NCBI GenBank assembly: GCA_036244855.1
Contig: BQKZ01000082.1
Location: 34,959-87,504 of the forward strand
Direction: 5' to 3'
Length of the DNA stretch: 52,546 bases
From: Temnopleurus reevesii
Lineage: Eukaryota > Echinodermata > Echinoidea > Temnopleuroida > Temnopleuridae
Numbering within the stretch: position 1 is the stretch's first letter; every line of letters begins with the position of its first letter. A model generated the notes under the pieces. The model saw nothing but the letters and a program-made list of their open reading frames with translations. It had not been told where the DNA came from and did not search any database. Positions 28,701-31,439 of the stretch are shown in pieces. A program made the position numbers and the translations under genes.

Positions 28701-31051
28701 CGGTGCTATAGTCAAGGATCTGATATATTATAATTTTTCATAATTGTTTTATTTTTTAATTCCCAGAGCTCATTGGTTCTCTGGTCCTCAAAATGTAGCA
28801 CCTGTCAGCAAAGCTGACGTAGTAACATAGTCTCACAACAAACACCTTTGCTATACAGAAGGATCTGATGTATATATATCTTTTTTTTTAACTCTTTCAT
28901 TCCCAGAGCTAATTGGTTTGATATCAGGAGGGGAGCTAGGGGGAGATTTTCCACAAGAAGAGCCCTTAGGGCCATGTTGGAGCCAGTCTGGTCCTAATGA
29001 AGACATCTGTAGTAACATAGTCTCACAACTCCTCATAATATTGGAGCTAAACCGCCTAACTACAGTGAAATACACAAGGATCTAATCTTCTATTTTAATA
29101 TTTTTTCATCCACAGAGCTCATTGGTTCGATATCAGGCGGAGAGCTAGGAGGTGGATTTCCCCAAGAAGAGCCTTTAGGGCCATGTTGGGACCAGTCTTG
29201 TCCTAATGAAGACATCGGTAGTAACAGAGTATCACAACATAGCACATATCATCAGGGCTCTACAGAAGGATCTAATGTGTATCTTTTCTTTCACTTGTTC
29301 ATCCTCAGAGCTAATTGGTTCAATATCAGGAGGGGAGCTAGATGGAGGTTTTCCTCAAGAAGAGCCTTTAGGGCCGTGTTGGGGCCAGCCAGGTCCTAAT
29401 GAAGACATCTGTAGTAACATAGTCTCACAACAAAGCACATATCAGCAGTGCTGTTGCAATACAGGCTTTAGCTGGGGCAAGGAGTGCTACTCATGTCCGC
29501 TAAGACATAGTGGTAAGTAGTTTTGAAGCCTTTTGTACAGTTATGCTCTTTCCTTTTCCTTTTCAAAATAAGTCTTTGTGTAAATTATCATTAATTGAAA
29601 AATAGCTCCTGCCATTTCCTGTCTCAATATATTTTCTTTTAATGAAAGATCTTAAAATTATGATTAATGCACATTTTGACAGATTTGTGTGTTTTTTGCA
29701 GAATATAGAATGCATCGCATAGTTCTTTCATTACTAAGTATTGAAGACCCTTCTCCCTTTGATAGAAGTTATAAAAAAAAATCTGTTTTTTACCCATTTT
29801 CAATAATTTGTGTATTTTGTTGACTTTCCAGAGGAGCTCTTCATAGCCCTCTCAACAATGATTATCCAATCAAGACCCTTCTTCAATAAAATCTCTTCAA
29901 AATAAATTAAAAATATTTTGAATACCCATTTTCATAAATGCAAGTGTTCATCTTATTTTTGCAGATGAATACAGAATGCTTTGCACAGCTCTTTCATCAT
30001 TTAGTAAATCAAGACCTTTTCAAAATTGTCTGTTGATACCCATTTTGATGAAATTTGGGTTTTTAGTTGACTTTGCAGCGGAATACTGAATGCTTTGCCC
30101 AGCTCTTTCCTCATTCAGTAATGAATACCATTTCTTTCTAAACTTTTTGCAAGTCAAAAATTGTCTTTTGATGCTCATTTGATAACAAATTTTGAATAAT
30201 TTTTCGTGTTTGGTTTACTTCGCAGAGGAATACAGAATGCTTTGCACAGCTCTTTCATCATTCAGTAATCAAGACCAAGGAGTAAATCAACAAGTAGCAG
30301 ACCAACCAGGTAACTATTTTTCCTTTCCTTGATTTAAAATTCTGATTATGGAACAGGCGCTATTCTCAAGGAAACCCTATCTAAAGAACAATAATGCCTT
30401 ACACTGTTATAGTCTTATAATATAAATGTGAGCTTATGGCCATATATGCATATTTAGATGCTTATTTTTACTCCCACTGTAAAAAAAAAAAGCCTCCAAA
30501 AACAAAGAAAGAACGGGTTTGCTATTTCGACTTACTTTTTTCGAGAATAACAGTTGACCACTATAACAAAGATATTTCTGAAAATTCTTGTGGTAGACTA
30601 TATGCTTGAACTTTTCTGAACGACCTGATTAATATGGAAGCGATGAATGCTAAACAATTATAGTGTTCAAAACCCTTGCAAGCTTATGAAAGTTTCAGGT
30701 GAAGGCAACTTTTAAGGCAATCTTTAGCAATTTATTAATGTGGGAATAATTTGTGATAAAGTGTGATATCCGGTTTGCAAAGTGTTTAGCCATTGTGATA
30801 TGTCTTGAGGCTAATTCAATTATCGCTTTACACCACAGTAAATATTTTCAAATATTAGAAATCTTATGTGAATTCTCATGTTTAGGATAAGTACAGTTCA
30901 AAATGGTAAATACATGTAGATTTTAATCTGTATTTTCTTCTCTTTTCTCCCAAACTCTTTACCTTTTCTCATCACTATTCTCCTCTTGCTTACTGGCTCT
31001 ATTTCTATATCTTTAATTTGTCTAACAGTACCAGGAGTTCCTCGATCATAG
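573..31051 (+). CDS. Fibrillin/LTBP-like EGF-TB matrix protein gene, 3' part (spliced)
   Basis: Gene-level entry joining the exons listed below. The product would be a secreted, modular extracellular matrix protein. EGF modules, many of calcium-binding type with D-I/V-N-E-C openings, alternate with TB (8-Cys) modules, a combination known from fibrillins and LTBPs that build microfibrils and tether latent TGF-beta. I see about 18 distinct intact EGF exons plus an EGF array and two complete TB modules, each split over two exons. All internal exons I could define are phase 1-1, so any can be skipped or duplicated without a frame change. The gene runs off the left edge, so no signal peptide or start is visible. 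Family assignment is strong; fibrillin versus LTBP orthology cannot be decided here. Several exons are pseudo-copies and the assembly contains false joins, so no full reading frame should be taken from this window. Confidence 0.85.
1134..1282. mobile_element. MITE family B, copy 1 (GGGCCCCGTAACAT ends)
   Basis: A near-perfect palindrome of ~149 bp. The left end GGGCCCCGTAACATAAAGG and the right end CCTTTATGTTACGGGGCCC are exact inverted partners. Internal 'gcgattaatcgc' blocks are also inverted. The element is missing from the corresponding intron of the right-hand copy (2273-3902). Relatives sit at 14590-14636 and 48492-48604. Confidence 0.8.
1890..2045. mobile_element. MITE family D, copy 1 (TGTGAATCACCAAA arms)
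   Basis: Inverted-repeat element. The left arm carries 'aatgtgaatcaccaaacagc' and the right arm 'tttggtgatttacatt'. The loop side is framed by 'catgagag' and 'ctttaatgagaaag'. It has an equivalent at 3501-3655 in the duplicated intron, and independent copies at 34457-34655 and 40345-40545. Confidence 0.6.
2120..2272 (+). pseudogene. Chimeric EGF exon across single-N join (probable assembly artefact)
   Basis: The left part (2120-2204) equals the start of the exon at 3903 ([16 protein letters not shown]...). The right part (2206-2272) equals the end of the exon at 573 ([11 protein letters not shown]...). The two meet at an N at 2205. The acceptor and donor look normal, but the mosaic most likely comes from joining two overlapping contigs. 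It should not be counted as an independent domain. Confidence 0.8.
2646..2839. mobile_element. MITE (AATTTCAGGGACTAAAA ends)
   Basis: ~194 bp. It starts 'aatttcagggactaaaact' and ends 'tttcagtccctgaaatt', an inverted pair. Internal arms 'taagaggagtaaaagc' and 'cttttgcattaaa' are also partly inverted. It is absent from the equivalent place in the left intron copy, so it looks like an insertion polymorphism between the two copies. Confidence 0.65.
3501..3655. mobile_element. MITE family D, copy 2 (allelic to 1890-2045)
   Basis: Arms 'aatgtgaatcaccaaagagc' and 'tagtgattcacattttaatt' are inverted. It has the same position in the duplicated intron as 1890-2045, so it is probably the same insertion seen twice. 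Confidence 0.6.
3903..4067 (+). CDS. EGF exon with C-terminal linker
   Basis: 165 bp, phase 1-1, acceptor caatttag, donor gtgagc. Begins [13 protein letters not shown] and has six cysteines. [10 protein letters not shown] fits the hydroxylation/calcium motif. After the last Cys a Pro/Glu-rich linker ([11 protein letters not shown]) leads to the TB domain encoded by the next intact exon. Confidence 0.9.
4068..4800 (+). other. Intron with a truncated TB pseudoexon
   Basis: AT-rich intron. The only exon-like piece is 4619-4695. Confidence 0.5.
4619..4695 (+). pseudogene. Truncated copy of TB-domain exon
   Basis: After 'aagtag' the frame reads [16 protein letters not shown], nearly the same as the start of the intact exon at 4801 ([16 protein letters not shown]). 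The copy then diverges and lacks the CCC motif and a donor. It is a dead 5' half of the exon, ~180 bp upstream of the working copy. Confidence 0.75.
4801..4959 (+). CDS. TB (8-Cys) domain exon, first part
   Basis: 159 bp, acceptor aaaatgcag, donor gtaagt, phase 1-1. It carries seven of the eight TB cysteines: DCYG, FCSN, the hallmark triple ECCC, DDC and [11 protein letters not shown] matches the G-x-x-W-G-x-x-C signature that follows the triple Cys in fibrillin/LTBP TB modules. An N-glycosylation sequon (NVT) precedes the triple Cys. The eighth Cys is in the exon at 5472. Confidence 0.92.
5025..5207. mobile_element. MITE family A, copy 2
   Basis: 'gtgctgctagaaagttgc' on the left and 'gcaactttctagcaacacc' on the right are inverted. 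Internal 'aattgatcac' and 'gtgatcaatt' blocks are also inverted. Intronic, non-coding. Confidence 0.75.
5472..5615 (+). CDS. TB domain exon, second part (8th Cys) with linker
   Basis: 144 bp, acceptor tttttttag, donor gtaagc, phase 1-1. Encodes [12 protein letters not shown]..., which supplies the last TB cysteine. A hydrophilic Pro-rich linker follows ([18 protein letters not shown]). It is the first and only clean member of a tandem array of related copies extending to about 6790. Confidence 0.85.
5638..6790 (+). pseudogene. Tandem array of about six degenerate copies of the 5472 exon
   Basis: Copies start near 5638, 5840, 6030, 6237, 6448 and 6637, with a period of roughly 190-210 bp. Recurring landmarks are 'tgcttacaatgagac', 'cctgaagctgctg', 'cagctggtcaggaggc' and the donor-like 'gtaagctt'. 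Stops and frame breaks occur, for example TAATAAG in the second copy, and most copies lack a proper acceptor. The second half of copy 2 (5745-5823) keeps the frame [20 protein letters not shown]. These are probably non-functional relics of local exon duplication. Confidence 0.8.
6876..7001 (+). CDS. EGF exon
   Basis: 126 bp, phase 1-1, acceptor tatgacag, donor gtatgt. Begins [16 protein letters not shown] and has six cysteines. The hydroxylation consensus is nearly met but not exactly ([10 protein letters not shown]). Confidence 0.88.
7490..7615 (+). CDS. EGF exon
   Basis: 126 bp, acceptor ttttccag, donor gtaaga, phase 1-1. Encodes [17 protein letters not shown]... with six cysteines and NGT and NYE patches. 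[10 protein letters not shown] fits the C-x-N-x4-Y-x-C motif. The leading D-I-N-E is replaced by VYDF, so calcium binding is uncertain. Confidence 0.88.
8609..8745. mobile_element. MITE family C, degenerate copy
   Basis: Shares 'agggcagtgtttcac', 'agaaagacttaaa', 'gactggtatcaatgcttgtg', 'cacaagaactg' and 'aaatctttctta' with the element at 19892 and the array at 48671. Ends are inverted (agggcagtg / ...taccct), with much decay. Confidence 0.6.
9230..9420. repeat. Imperfect CATC/TCTA microsatellite
   Basis: Repeated 'tctatttgt' and 'catccatccatcc' units with point changes. Intronic. Open frames here are low-complexity artefacts. Confidence 0.75.
9598..9720 (+). CDS. EGF exon, founder-type copy of array
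   Basis: 123 bp, acceptor ttttccag, donor gtaagt, phase 1-1. Begins [16 protein letters not shown] and has six cysteines. The C4-region is [10 protein letters not shown], which lacks the Asn/Asp and aromatic positions of calcium-binding EGFs. It is a non-calcium-binding variety, unlike most others in the gene. It has a normal long upstream intron, whereas the following copies are only 32-41 bp apart. Confidence 0.88.
9762..9886 (+). pseudogene. EGF array copy 2 (frameshifted)
   Basis: Same exon with two extra bases ('acttttgcacc' versus 'acttgcacc'), so the frame is lost after [14 protein letters not shown]. The preceding 'intron' is 41 bp (9721-9761) and keeps gt...ag ends. Confidence 0.85.
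9919..10042 (+). pseudogene. EGF array copy 3 (frameshifted)
   Basis: One extra g at the first Cys ('tgtggaaac' versus 'tgtgaaac') breaks the frame near 9935. Downstream the sequence is otherwise a good EGF ([14 protein letters not shown]). The preceding spacer is 32 bp (9887-9918). Confidence 0.85.
10079..10135 (+). CDS. EGF array copy 4, cut by gap
   Basis: [19 protein letters not shown] is in frame up to the assembly gap. The acceptor is 'cactgtag'; the spacer from copy 3 is 36 bp. Confidence 0.65.
10136..10795. other. Assembly gap (660 N)
   Basis: The gap lies inside the EGF exon array. With a ~160 bp period it could hide about four further copies if its length is true, but gap sizes are often estimates. 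Confidence 0.98.
10796..10911 (+). CDS. EGF array copy after gap
   Basis: In-frame [13 protein letters not shown]...[16 protein letters not shown] with donor gtgagt. Its start is lost in the gap. All visible cysteines are kept. Confidence 0.7.
10953..11075 (+). CDS. EGF array copy, intact
   Basis: 123 bp, in frame, six cysteines ([15 protein letters not shown] ... [16 protein letters not shown]). The upstream spacer is 41 bp (10912-10952) with ctctag and tttag acceptor options. The donor is gtaagt. Whether such a short intron is spliced is unknown. Confidence 0.7.
11112..11229 (+). pseudogene. EGF array copy with lost Cys and frameshift
   Basis: The first Cys is replaced by Tyr ([14 protein letters not shown]). 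One extra base ('cttaaaagttcagcgg') shifts the frame in the second half. The upstream spacer is 36 bp. Confidence 0.85.
11261..11372 (+). pseudogene. Last EGF array copy, truncated
   Basis: Reads [22 protein letters not shown], but the fourth Cys is replaced ('gcaaccagc'). The copy runs into a stop (ggttaacag) without a donor. Confidence 0.85.
11746..11916. mobile_element. MITE family A, copy 3
   Basis: 'ggggtgtcactaccaagttg' against 'caactttgtaacaacactccc', inverted. Flanking TA dinucleotides on both sides (ctTAgggg / cccTAag) suit a TA target site. Confidence 0.7.
11928..12057. repeat. 65-bp tandem duplication inside a TE-like block
   Basis: Two essentially identical copies (11928-11992, 11993-12057), both starting 'cggtattctggtaggtgtc'. 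They lie in a block rich in 'gtcttatct' that ends near 12255, where 'ggacacctagctgtcttatc' is partly inverted to the start. Probably a non-autonomous element. Confidence 0.7.
12409..12446. other. Nextera mate-pair junction adapter (artefact)
   Basis: Positions 12409-12427 are CTGTCTCTTATACACATCT and 12428-12446 are AGATGTGTATAAGAGACAG. This is the 19-bp Tn5 mosaic end in perfect back-to-back orientation, immediately followed by an N at 12447. The 38-mer is the circularisation junction of Nextera mate-pair libraries, so it is untrimmed adapter and not genomic sequence. Confidence 0.97.
12876..13001 (+). CDS. EGF exon
   Basis: 126 bp, acceptor attgcag, donor gtatgt, phase 1-1. Begins [17 protein letters not shown] and has six cysteines. 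[10 protein letters not shown] lacks the Asn/Asp hydroxylation residue. Its end (CPEGQRF) resembles the 9598 array exon, suggesting close kinship. Confidence 0.9.
13579..13704 (+). CDS. EGF exon
   Basis: 126 bp, acceptor tcttacag, donor gtgagt, phase 1-1. Begins [17 protein letters not shown] and has six cysteines. It is closely similar to the 12876 exon (same C1-C3 spacing and CRCP), which suggests an older exon duplication. Confidence 0.9.
14267..14389 (+). CDS. cbEGF exon
   Basis: 123 bp, acceptor tgtttcag, donor gtaatt, phase 1-1. Begins [17 protein letters not shown] and has six cysteines. [10 protein letters not shown] meets the hydroxylation/calcium motif. Confidence 0.9.
   Translation: MLTFAWSIHICVAMVPVLIKDRISSVAVQKGLNSPTQKSA
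14590..14636. mobile_element. MITE family B, internally deleted copy
   Basis: 'gggctgtaacataaaaga' and 'tctttatgttacagagccc' form a 47-bp hairpin. Only the terminal arms of the 1134-1282-type element remain. Confidence 0.7.
14993..15090 (+). pseudogene. Dead copy of the 15148 EGF exon
   Basis: The acceptor 'tttgtttcag' and the start [11 protein letters not shown]... parallel the next exon ([12 protein letters not shown]). The matches 'ggagaagaagcaacatatgt' and 'catggcagtcatcactgtg' show the relationship. Cysteines are lost and no donor follows. The spacing to the working copy is ~155 bp. Confidence 0.8.
15148..15273 (+). CDS. cbEGF exon
   Basis: 126 bp, acceptor gtttcag, donor gtaagg, phase 1-1. 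Begins [17 protein letters not shown] and has six cysteines. In [10 protein letters not shown] the aromatic of the hydroxylation motif is His. It lacks an internal Met start and is short, so ORF scans would miss it. The splice sites and cysteine spacing support it. Confidence 0.9.
15828..15953 (+). CDS. cbEGF exon
   Basis: 126 bp, acceptor gttttcag, donor gtgagt, phase 1-1. Begins [17 protein letters not shown] and has six cysteines. [10 protein letters not shown] is a canonical calcium/hydroxylation motif. NAT and NQT sequons are present. Confidence 0.92.
16392..16520 (+). pseudogene. EGF exon with TGA at a conserved Cys
   Basis: 129 bp with good splice signals (ttgctag / gtgagt) and phase 1-1. 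It reads [37 protein letters not shown]... The TGA at 16424-16426 stands where relatives have TGT of 'CGNGTC'. Everything else, including [10 protein letters not shown], is well kept. It is either a recently inactivated exon (skippable without frame loss), a sequence error, or, least likely, recoding. Confidence 0.75.
16590..17060 (+). pseudogene. Partial tandem copies of the 16392 exon
   Basis: Three decaying copies of the second half of the exon. 16590-16684 reads [28 protein letters not shown] in pieces, with donor gtgagt. 16870-16952 and about 17010-17055 are shorter. All copies keep 'ggggtacctgtat' and 'acacag/acatgg agctac'. They are separated by G-rich stretches, including a run of G at 16565-16582. 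Confidence 0.75.
17179..17304 (+). CDS. cbEGF exon
   Basis: 126 bp, acceptor gctacag, donor gtgagt, phase 1-1. Begins [17 protein letters not shown] and has six cysteines. [10 protein letters not shown] fits the hydroxylation motif. Confidence 0.92.
17858..17955 (+). pseudogene. Dead copy of the 18265 EGF exon (frameshifted)
   Basis: Starts DINECSE after 'atactag'. It then loses frame at 'gaaggagatctgtgg' relative to 'gaggagatctgtgg'. No donor. Confidence 0.8.
18051..18138 (+). pseudogene. Dead copy of the 18265 EGF exon (acceptor lost, stop)
   Basis: [21 protein letters not shown] is in frame, but the acceptor AG is missing ('catcctat'), one Cys is Tyr, and a TGA ends it. Confidence 0.8.
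18265..18384 (+). CDS. cbEGF exon (120 bp)
   Basis: Acceptor ttgacag, donor gtaagg, phase 1-1. Begins [15 protein letters not shown] and has six cysteines. [10 protein letters not shown] is a canonical motif. It is the last and intact member of a three-copy series. Confidence 0.92.
18812..19160 (+). pseudogene. Two dead upstream copies of the 19194 exon
   Basis: Copies begin at 18812 and 19013, each after 'cttatcccttacag/gcag', with a ~180-200 bp period. Both keep the exon start ([15 protein letters not shown]), then frameshift at 'gaggggcag' or 'gagggcagg', and end at 'aatccagcaaatt' without a donor. Each therefore offers a decoy 3' splice site but no usable exon. Confidence 0.8.
19194..19352 (+). 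CDS. EGF exon with N-terminal linker
   Basis: 159 bp, acceptor cccttgcag, donor gtgagt, phase 1-1. The linker ([16 protein letters not shown]) is followed by [11 protein letters not shown]...CTC...AC with six cysteines. [10 protein letters not shown] departs from the calcium motif. It is the intact last copy of a three-member tandem series. Confidence 0.88.
19452..19768 (+). mobile_element. tRNA-derived SINE
   Basis: The head has A-box-like 'tggtgtagtggt' and B-box-like 'ggtttgagtcc' at tRNA spacing. The body is followed by a tail containing 'taagcgctatataaaagcc' and an (ATT)n run. It has no CCA or intact cloverleaf beyond the head, so it is a SINE and not a tRNA gene. Tail-type fragments in reverse orientation occur near 23736-23775, 25741-25825 and 35300-35395. 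Confidence 0.8.
19892..20053. mobile_element. MITE family C, abutting an exon copy
   Basis: 'agggcggtgtttcaccaa' on the left is inverted to 'ttggtgaaaaaccct' on the right. Internal 'gactttaaaaattac' and 'taaagtcgtgcgtaac' also pair. Its right end lies four bases before the 'AG|AT' start of the exon copy at 20058, so it has displaced the normal polypyrimidine tract. Confidence 0.75.
20058..20160 (+). pseudogene. Dead EGF exon copy next to MITE
   Basis: Reads [18 protein letters not shown]..., then [13 protein letters not shown] and a stop (TAA). The fifth-region Cys is Ser, and there is no donor. It is a duplicate of the exon at 20248, 190 bp downstream. Confidence 0.8.
20248..20373 (+). pseudogene. 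EGF exon with TGA at a conserved Cys
   Basis: 126 bp with good splice sites (tattcag / gtatgt) and phase 1-1. It opens [20 protein letters not shown] at 20322-20324 replaces the Cys codon expected in 'GGYTCVC'; the rest is open to the donor. It may be skipped, be an allele-specific null exon, or be a base error. This is the second exon in the gene with the same Cys TGT-to-TGA change. Confidence 0.75.
20374..21265 (+). other. Intron, nothing recognised
   Basis: AT-rich. One piece near 20527 ('tttgtttcacaaagc') loosely recalls the family C MITE, but I cannot define ends. Confidence 0.4.
21266..21391 (+). CDS. cbEGF exon
   Basis: 126 bp, acceptor gctatag, donor gtaaga, phase 1-1. Begins [17 protein letters not shown] and has six cysteines. 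[10 protein letters not shown] fits the hydroxylation motif. Confidence 0.92.
22200..22334 (+). CDS. EGF exon, left copy of duplicated block
   Basis: 135 bp, acceptor accatag, donor gtaaag, phase 1-1. Begins [20 protein letters not shown] and has six cysteines. [10 protein letters not shown] is not a calcium motif. The donor is followed within 8 bases by an ATG/GAT microsatellite. It is probably the same genomic exon as 23181. Confidence 0.88.
22341..22454. repeat. (GAT)n microsatellite, ends at contig join
   Basis: GAT/GGT repeats run until the N at 22455. The contig evidently ended in this low-complexity tract. Confidence 0.95.
22456..23440. repeat. ~0.98-kb duplicated block, right copy
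   Basis: Near-identical to 21474-22454, with SNPs and small indels such as 'cgtttgctt' versus 'cgttgctt'. Probably the other haplotype or an unmerged contig overlap. Confidence 0.9.
23181..23315 (+). CDS. EGF exon, right copy of duplicated block
   Basis: Identical to the 22200 exon except for one change: CGNATC becomes CGNASC (sequon retained). Same splice sites. Count only one of the two in a gene model. Confidence 0.85.
23322..23745. repeat. Large compound (GAT)n microsatellite
   Basis: Over 400 bp of GAT/GGT/AAT triplets with internal repeats of 'gacaacgattgtaacaa'. It starts seven bases after an EGF donor site. Reading frames across it (poly-Met, poly-His, poly-Ile) are not genes. Confidence 0.97.
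24190..24700. repeat. Three tandem copies of a 162-168 bp unit
   Basis: Units begin at 'gaggaatgtg' at 24201, 24363 and 24531. Shared blocks are 'gaggaatgtgtaatctacaa', 'ttataagctactgtta', 'tgattggtt' and 'ataggct'. Divergence increases in the third copy. No coding potential. Confidence 0.8.
25229..25736. mobile_element. Inverted-repeat element (TATCTGCGGAA ends)
   Basis: Starts 'tatctgcggaaaaagg' and ends 'ccttattccgcagata', about 508 bp. A related 'ctattccgcagttatgctaa' lies inside near 25467. The flanks are (AAT)n-rich on both sides. The short open frame inside resembles nothing I know. Confidence 0.6.
25741..25825 (-). mobile_element. SINE tail fragment
   Basis: (AAT)n followed by 'atttatatagcgctta' and 'aaagcgctttacaat'. 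This is the reverse orientation of the tail seen at 19680-19768. Confidence 0.6.
26182..26284. repeat. ~100-bp near-perfect palindrome close to an acceptor
   Basis: The left arm 'aaataaatagagagaactgc' (26183 on) pairs with the right arm ending 'gcagttctctctatttattt'. 'cttatctgataatagagaac' pairs with 'gttctccattatcaggtaag'. The loop is a few bases around 26231. It ends 43 bases before the acceptor of the 26328 exon, so a strong RNA hairpin could form there. It is either an inverted MITE remnant or a structural element. Confidence 0.85.
26328..26453 (+). CDS. EGF exon
   Basis: 126 bp, acceptor tgaacag, donor gtatgt, phase 1-1. Begins [17 protein letters not shown] and has six cysteines. In [10 protein letters not shown] the Asp is at the alternate position, so calcium binding is uncertain. 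Confidence 0.88.
26938..27135 (+). CDS. EGF exon with long N-terminal linker
   Basis: 198 bp, acceptor attgcag, donor gtaagt, phase 1-1. A Pro/Gly-rich linker of ~32 residues ([13 protein letters not shown]...) precedes [12 protein letters not shown]...CQC...RC, an EGF with six cysteines. [10 protein letters not shown] fits C-x-D-x4-F-x-C. Confidence 0.9.
27136..27745 (+). other. Intron with poly-A run
   Basis: A C-run followed by a ~30-base A run at 27470-27502; otherwise nothing recognised. Confidence 0.6.
27746..27880 (+). CDS. Last cbEGF exon
   Basis: 135 bp, acceptor cctgcag, donor gtgagt, phase 1-1. Begins [14 protein letters not shown] and has six cysteines. [11 protein letters not shown] is close to the calcium motif, with one extra residue. 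It directly precedes the C-terminal TB domain, the arrangement seen in fibrillin-type proteins. Confidence 0.92.
28392..29265 (+). pseudogene. Dead upstream copies of the 29309 TB exon
   Basis: Copies start at 28392, 28767 (short), 28907 and 29116, each after a C-rich 'cag'. The two best (28907, 29116) keep [26 protein letters not shown] frames up to 'cctaatgaagacatc', then stop matching before the CCC-encoding part. The 28392 copy is more decayed and interrupted by the MITE at 28501. The common spacer 'acagaaggatct' recurs after the last two. Confidence 0.85.
28501..28670. mobile_element. MITE family A, copy 4
   Basis: 'gtgttgctagaaagtta' and 'aaatttttagaaacacccc' are inverted. Internal 'aatcacaaattgcagttgat' resembles the other copies. 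Confidence 0.7.
29309..29512 (+). CDS. C-terminal TB domain exon, first part
   Basis: 204 bp, acceptor atcctcag, donor gtaagt, phase 1-1. A Gly/Glu-rich lead ([16 protein letters not shown]) is followed by [27 protein letters not shown]: seven TB cysteines, with the triple Cys and G-F-S-W-G-x-x-C signature. It is the only complete member of the local array. The eighth Cys is in the exon at 30226. Confidence 0.92.
29702..30130 (+). pseudogene. Four dead copies of the 30226 exon
   Basis: Exon-like starts at 29702, 29832, 29965 and 30079, each right after a cag acceptor, with spacing of 114-133 bases. The third is closest ([13 protein letters not shown] in frame, then shifted). The fourth has TGA after 'gaatac'. 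None has a donor. The intervening 'tacccattttcaat/gat' stretches are also repeated. Confidence 0.85.
30226..30309 (+). CDS. TB domain exon, second part (8th Cys)
   Basis: 84 bp, acceptor ttcgcag, donor gtaact, phase 1-1. Encodes [18 protein letters not shown]..., where EYRxLC matches the usual context of the last TB cysteine. A Gln-rich tail follows. It is the final intact member of a five-copy array. Confidence 0.85.
31029..31051 (+). CDS. Putative terminal coding exon
   Basis: After acceptor 'tctaacag', the phase-1 frame reads VPGVPRS and TAG (31049-31051), continuing in frame from the 30226 exon. The C-terminus is therefore only a short tail after the TB domain. This rests on splice logic only, so confidence is moderate; an alternative downstream exon cannot be excluded. 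Confidence 0.55.
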
Positions 31052-31257
31052 TGCCTAGCTTTTATGTCCAAACCAACAAATTATCTTCATCCACGGAACC
31101 CATGGGATAAACTTTCCACTGCTCCTCTCACTGCCTGATAAGACTTGAACGTGAAGGAATTTGTGCATCAAACATAATCTAGACGTTATTTGTCCAGCAT
31201 TTATTGTCAAAATTATTGTTTGCTTGTGTGTTTATAATTTATTTCCCATGTTTCATT

Positions 31258-31433
31258 TACAGTGGATACTTCAGTATAAAAAGATCTAATTTAATGAAAT
31301 TTCTGATATAAAGAGGTAAACATTCTGGTCCCAGCTCTTTATAGCTTTTCTTTTTTTTAATCTGCTATAAAGAGATTACTGCTATAAAAAGGTATTTTTA
31401 TTAAGCACCTTGTTATACTGAGTTTCCACTGTA
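31258..31433. mobile_element. MITE family E, copy 1 (TACAGTGGA... ends)
   Basis: 'tacagtggatacttcagtat' on the left and 'atactgagtttccactgta' on the right are inverted. The middle is rich in 'tataaagag'. Family E ends resemble the 'CAGTGGAACCTCG' termini common in pogo/Tc1-type non-autonomous elements and are bounded by TA. Confidence 0.7.
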
Positions 31434-31439
31434 ACAGTT

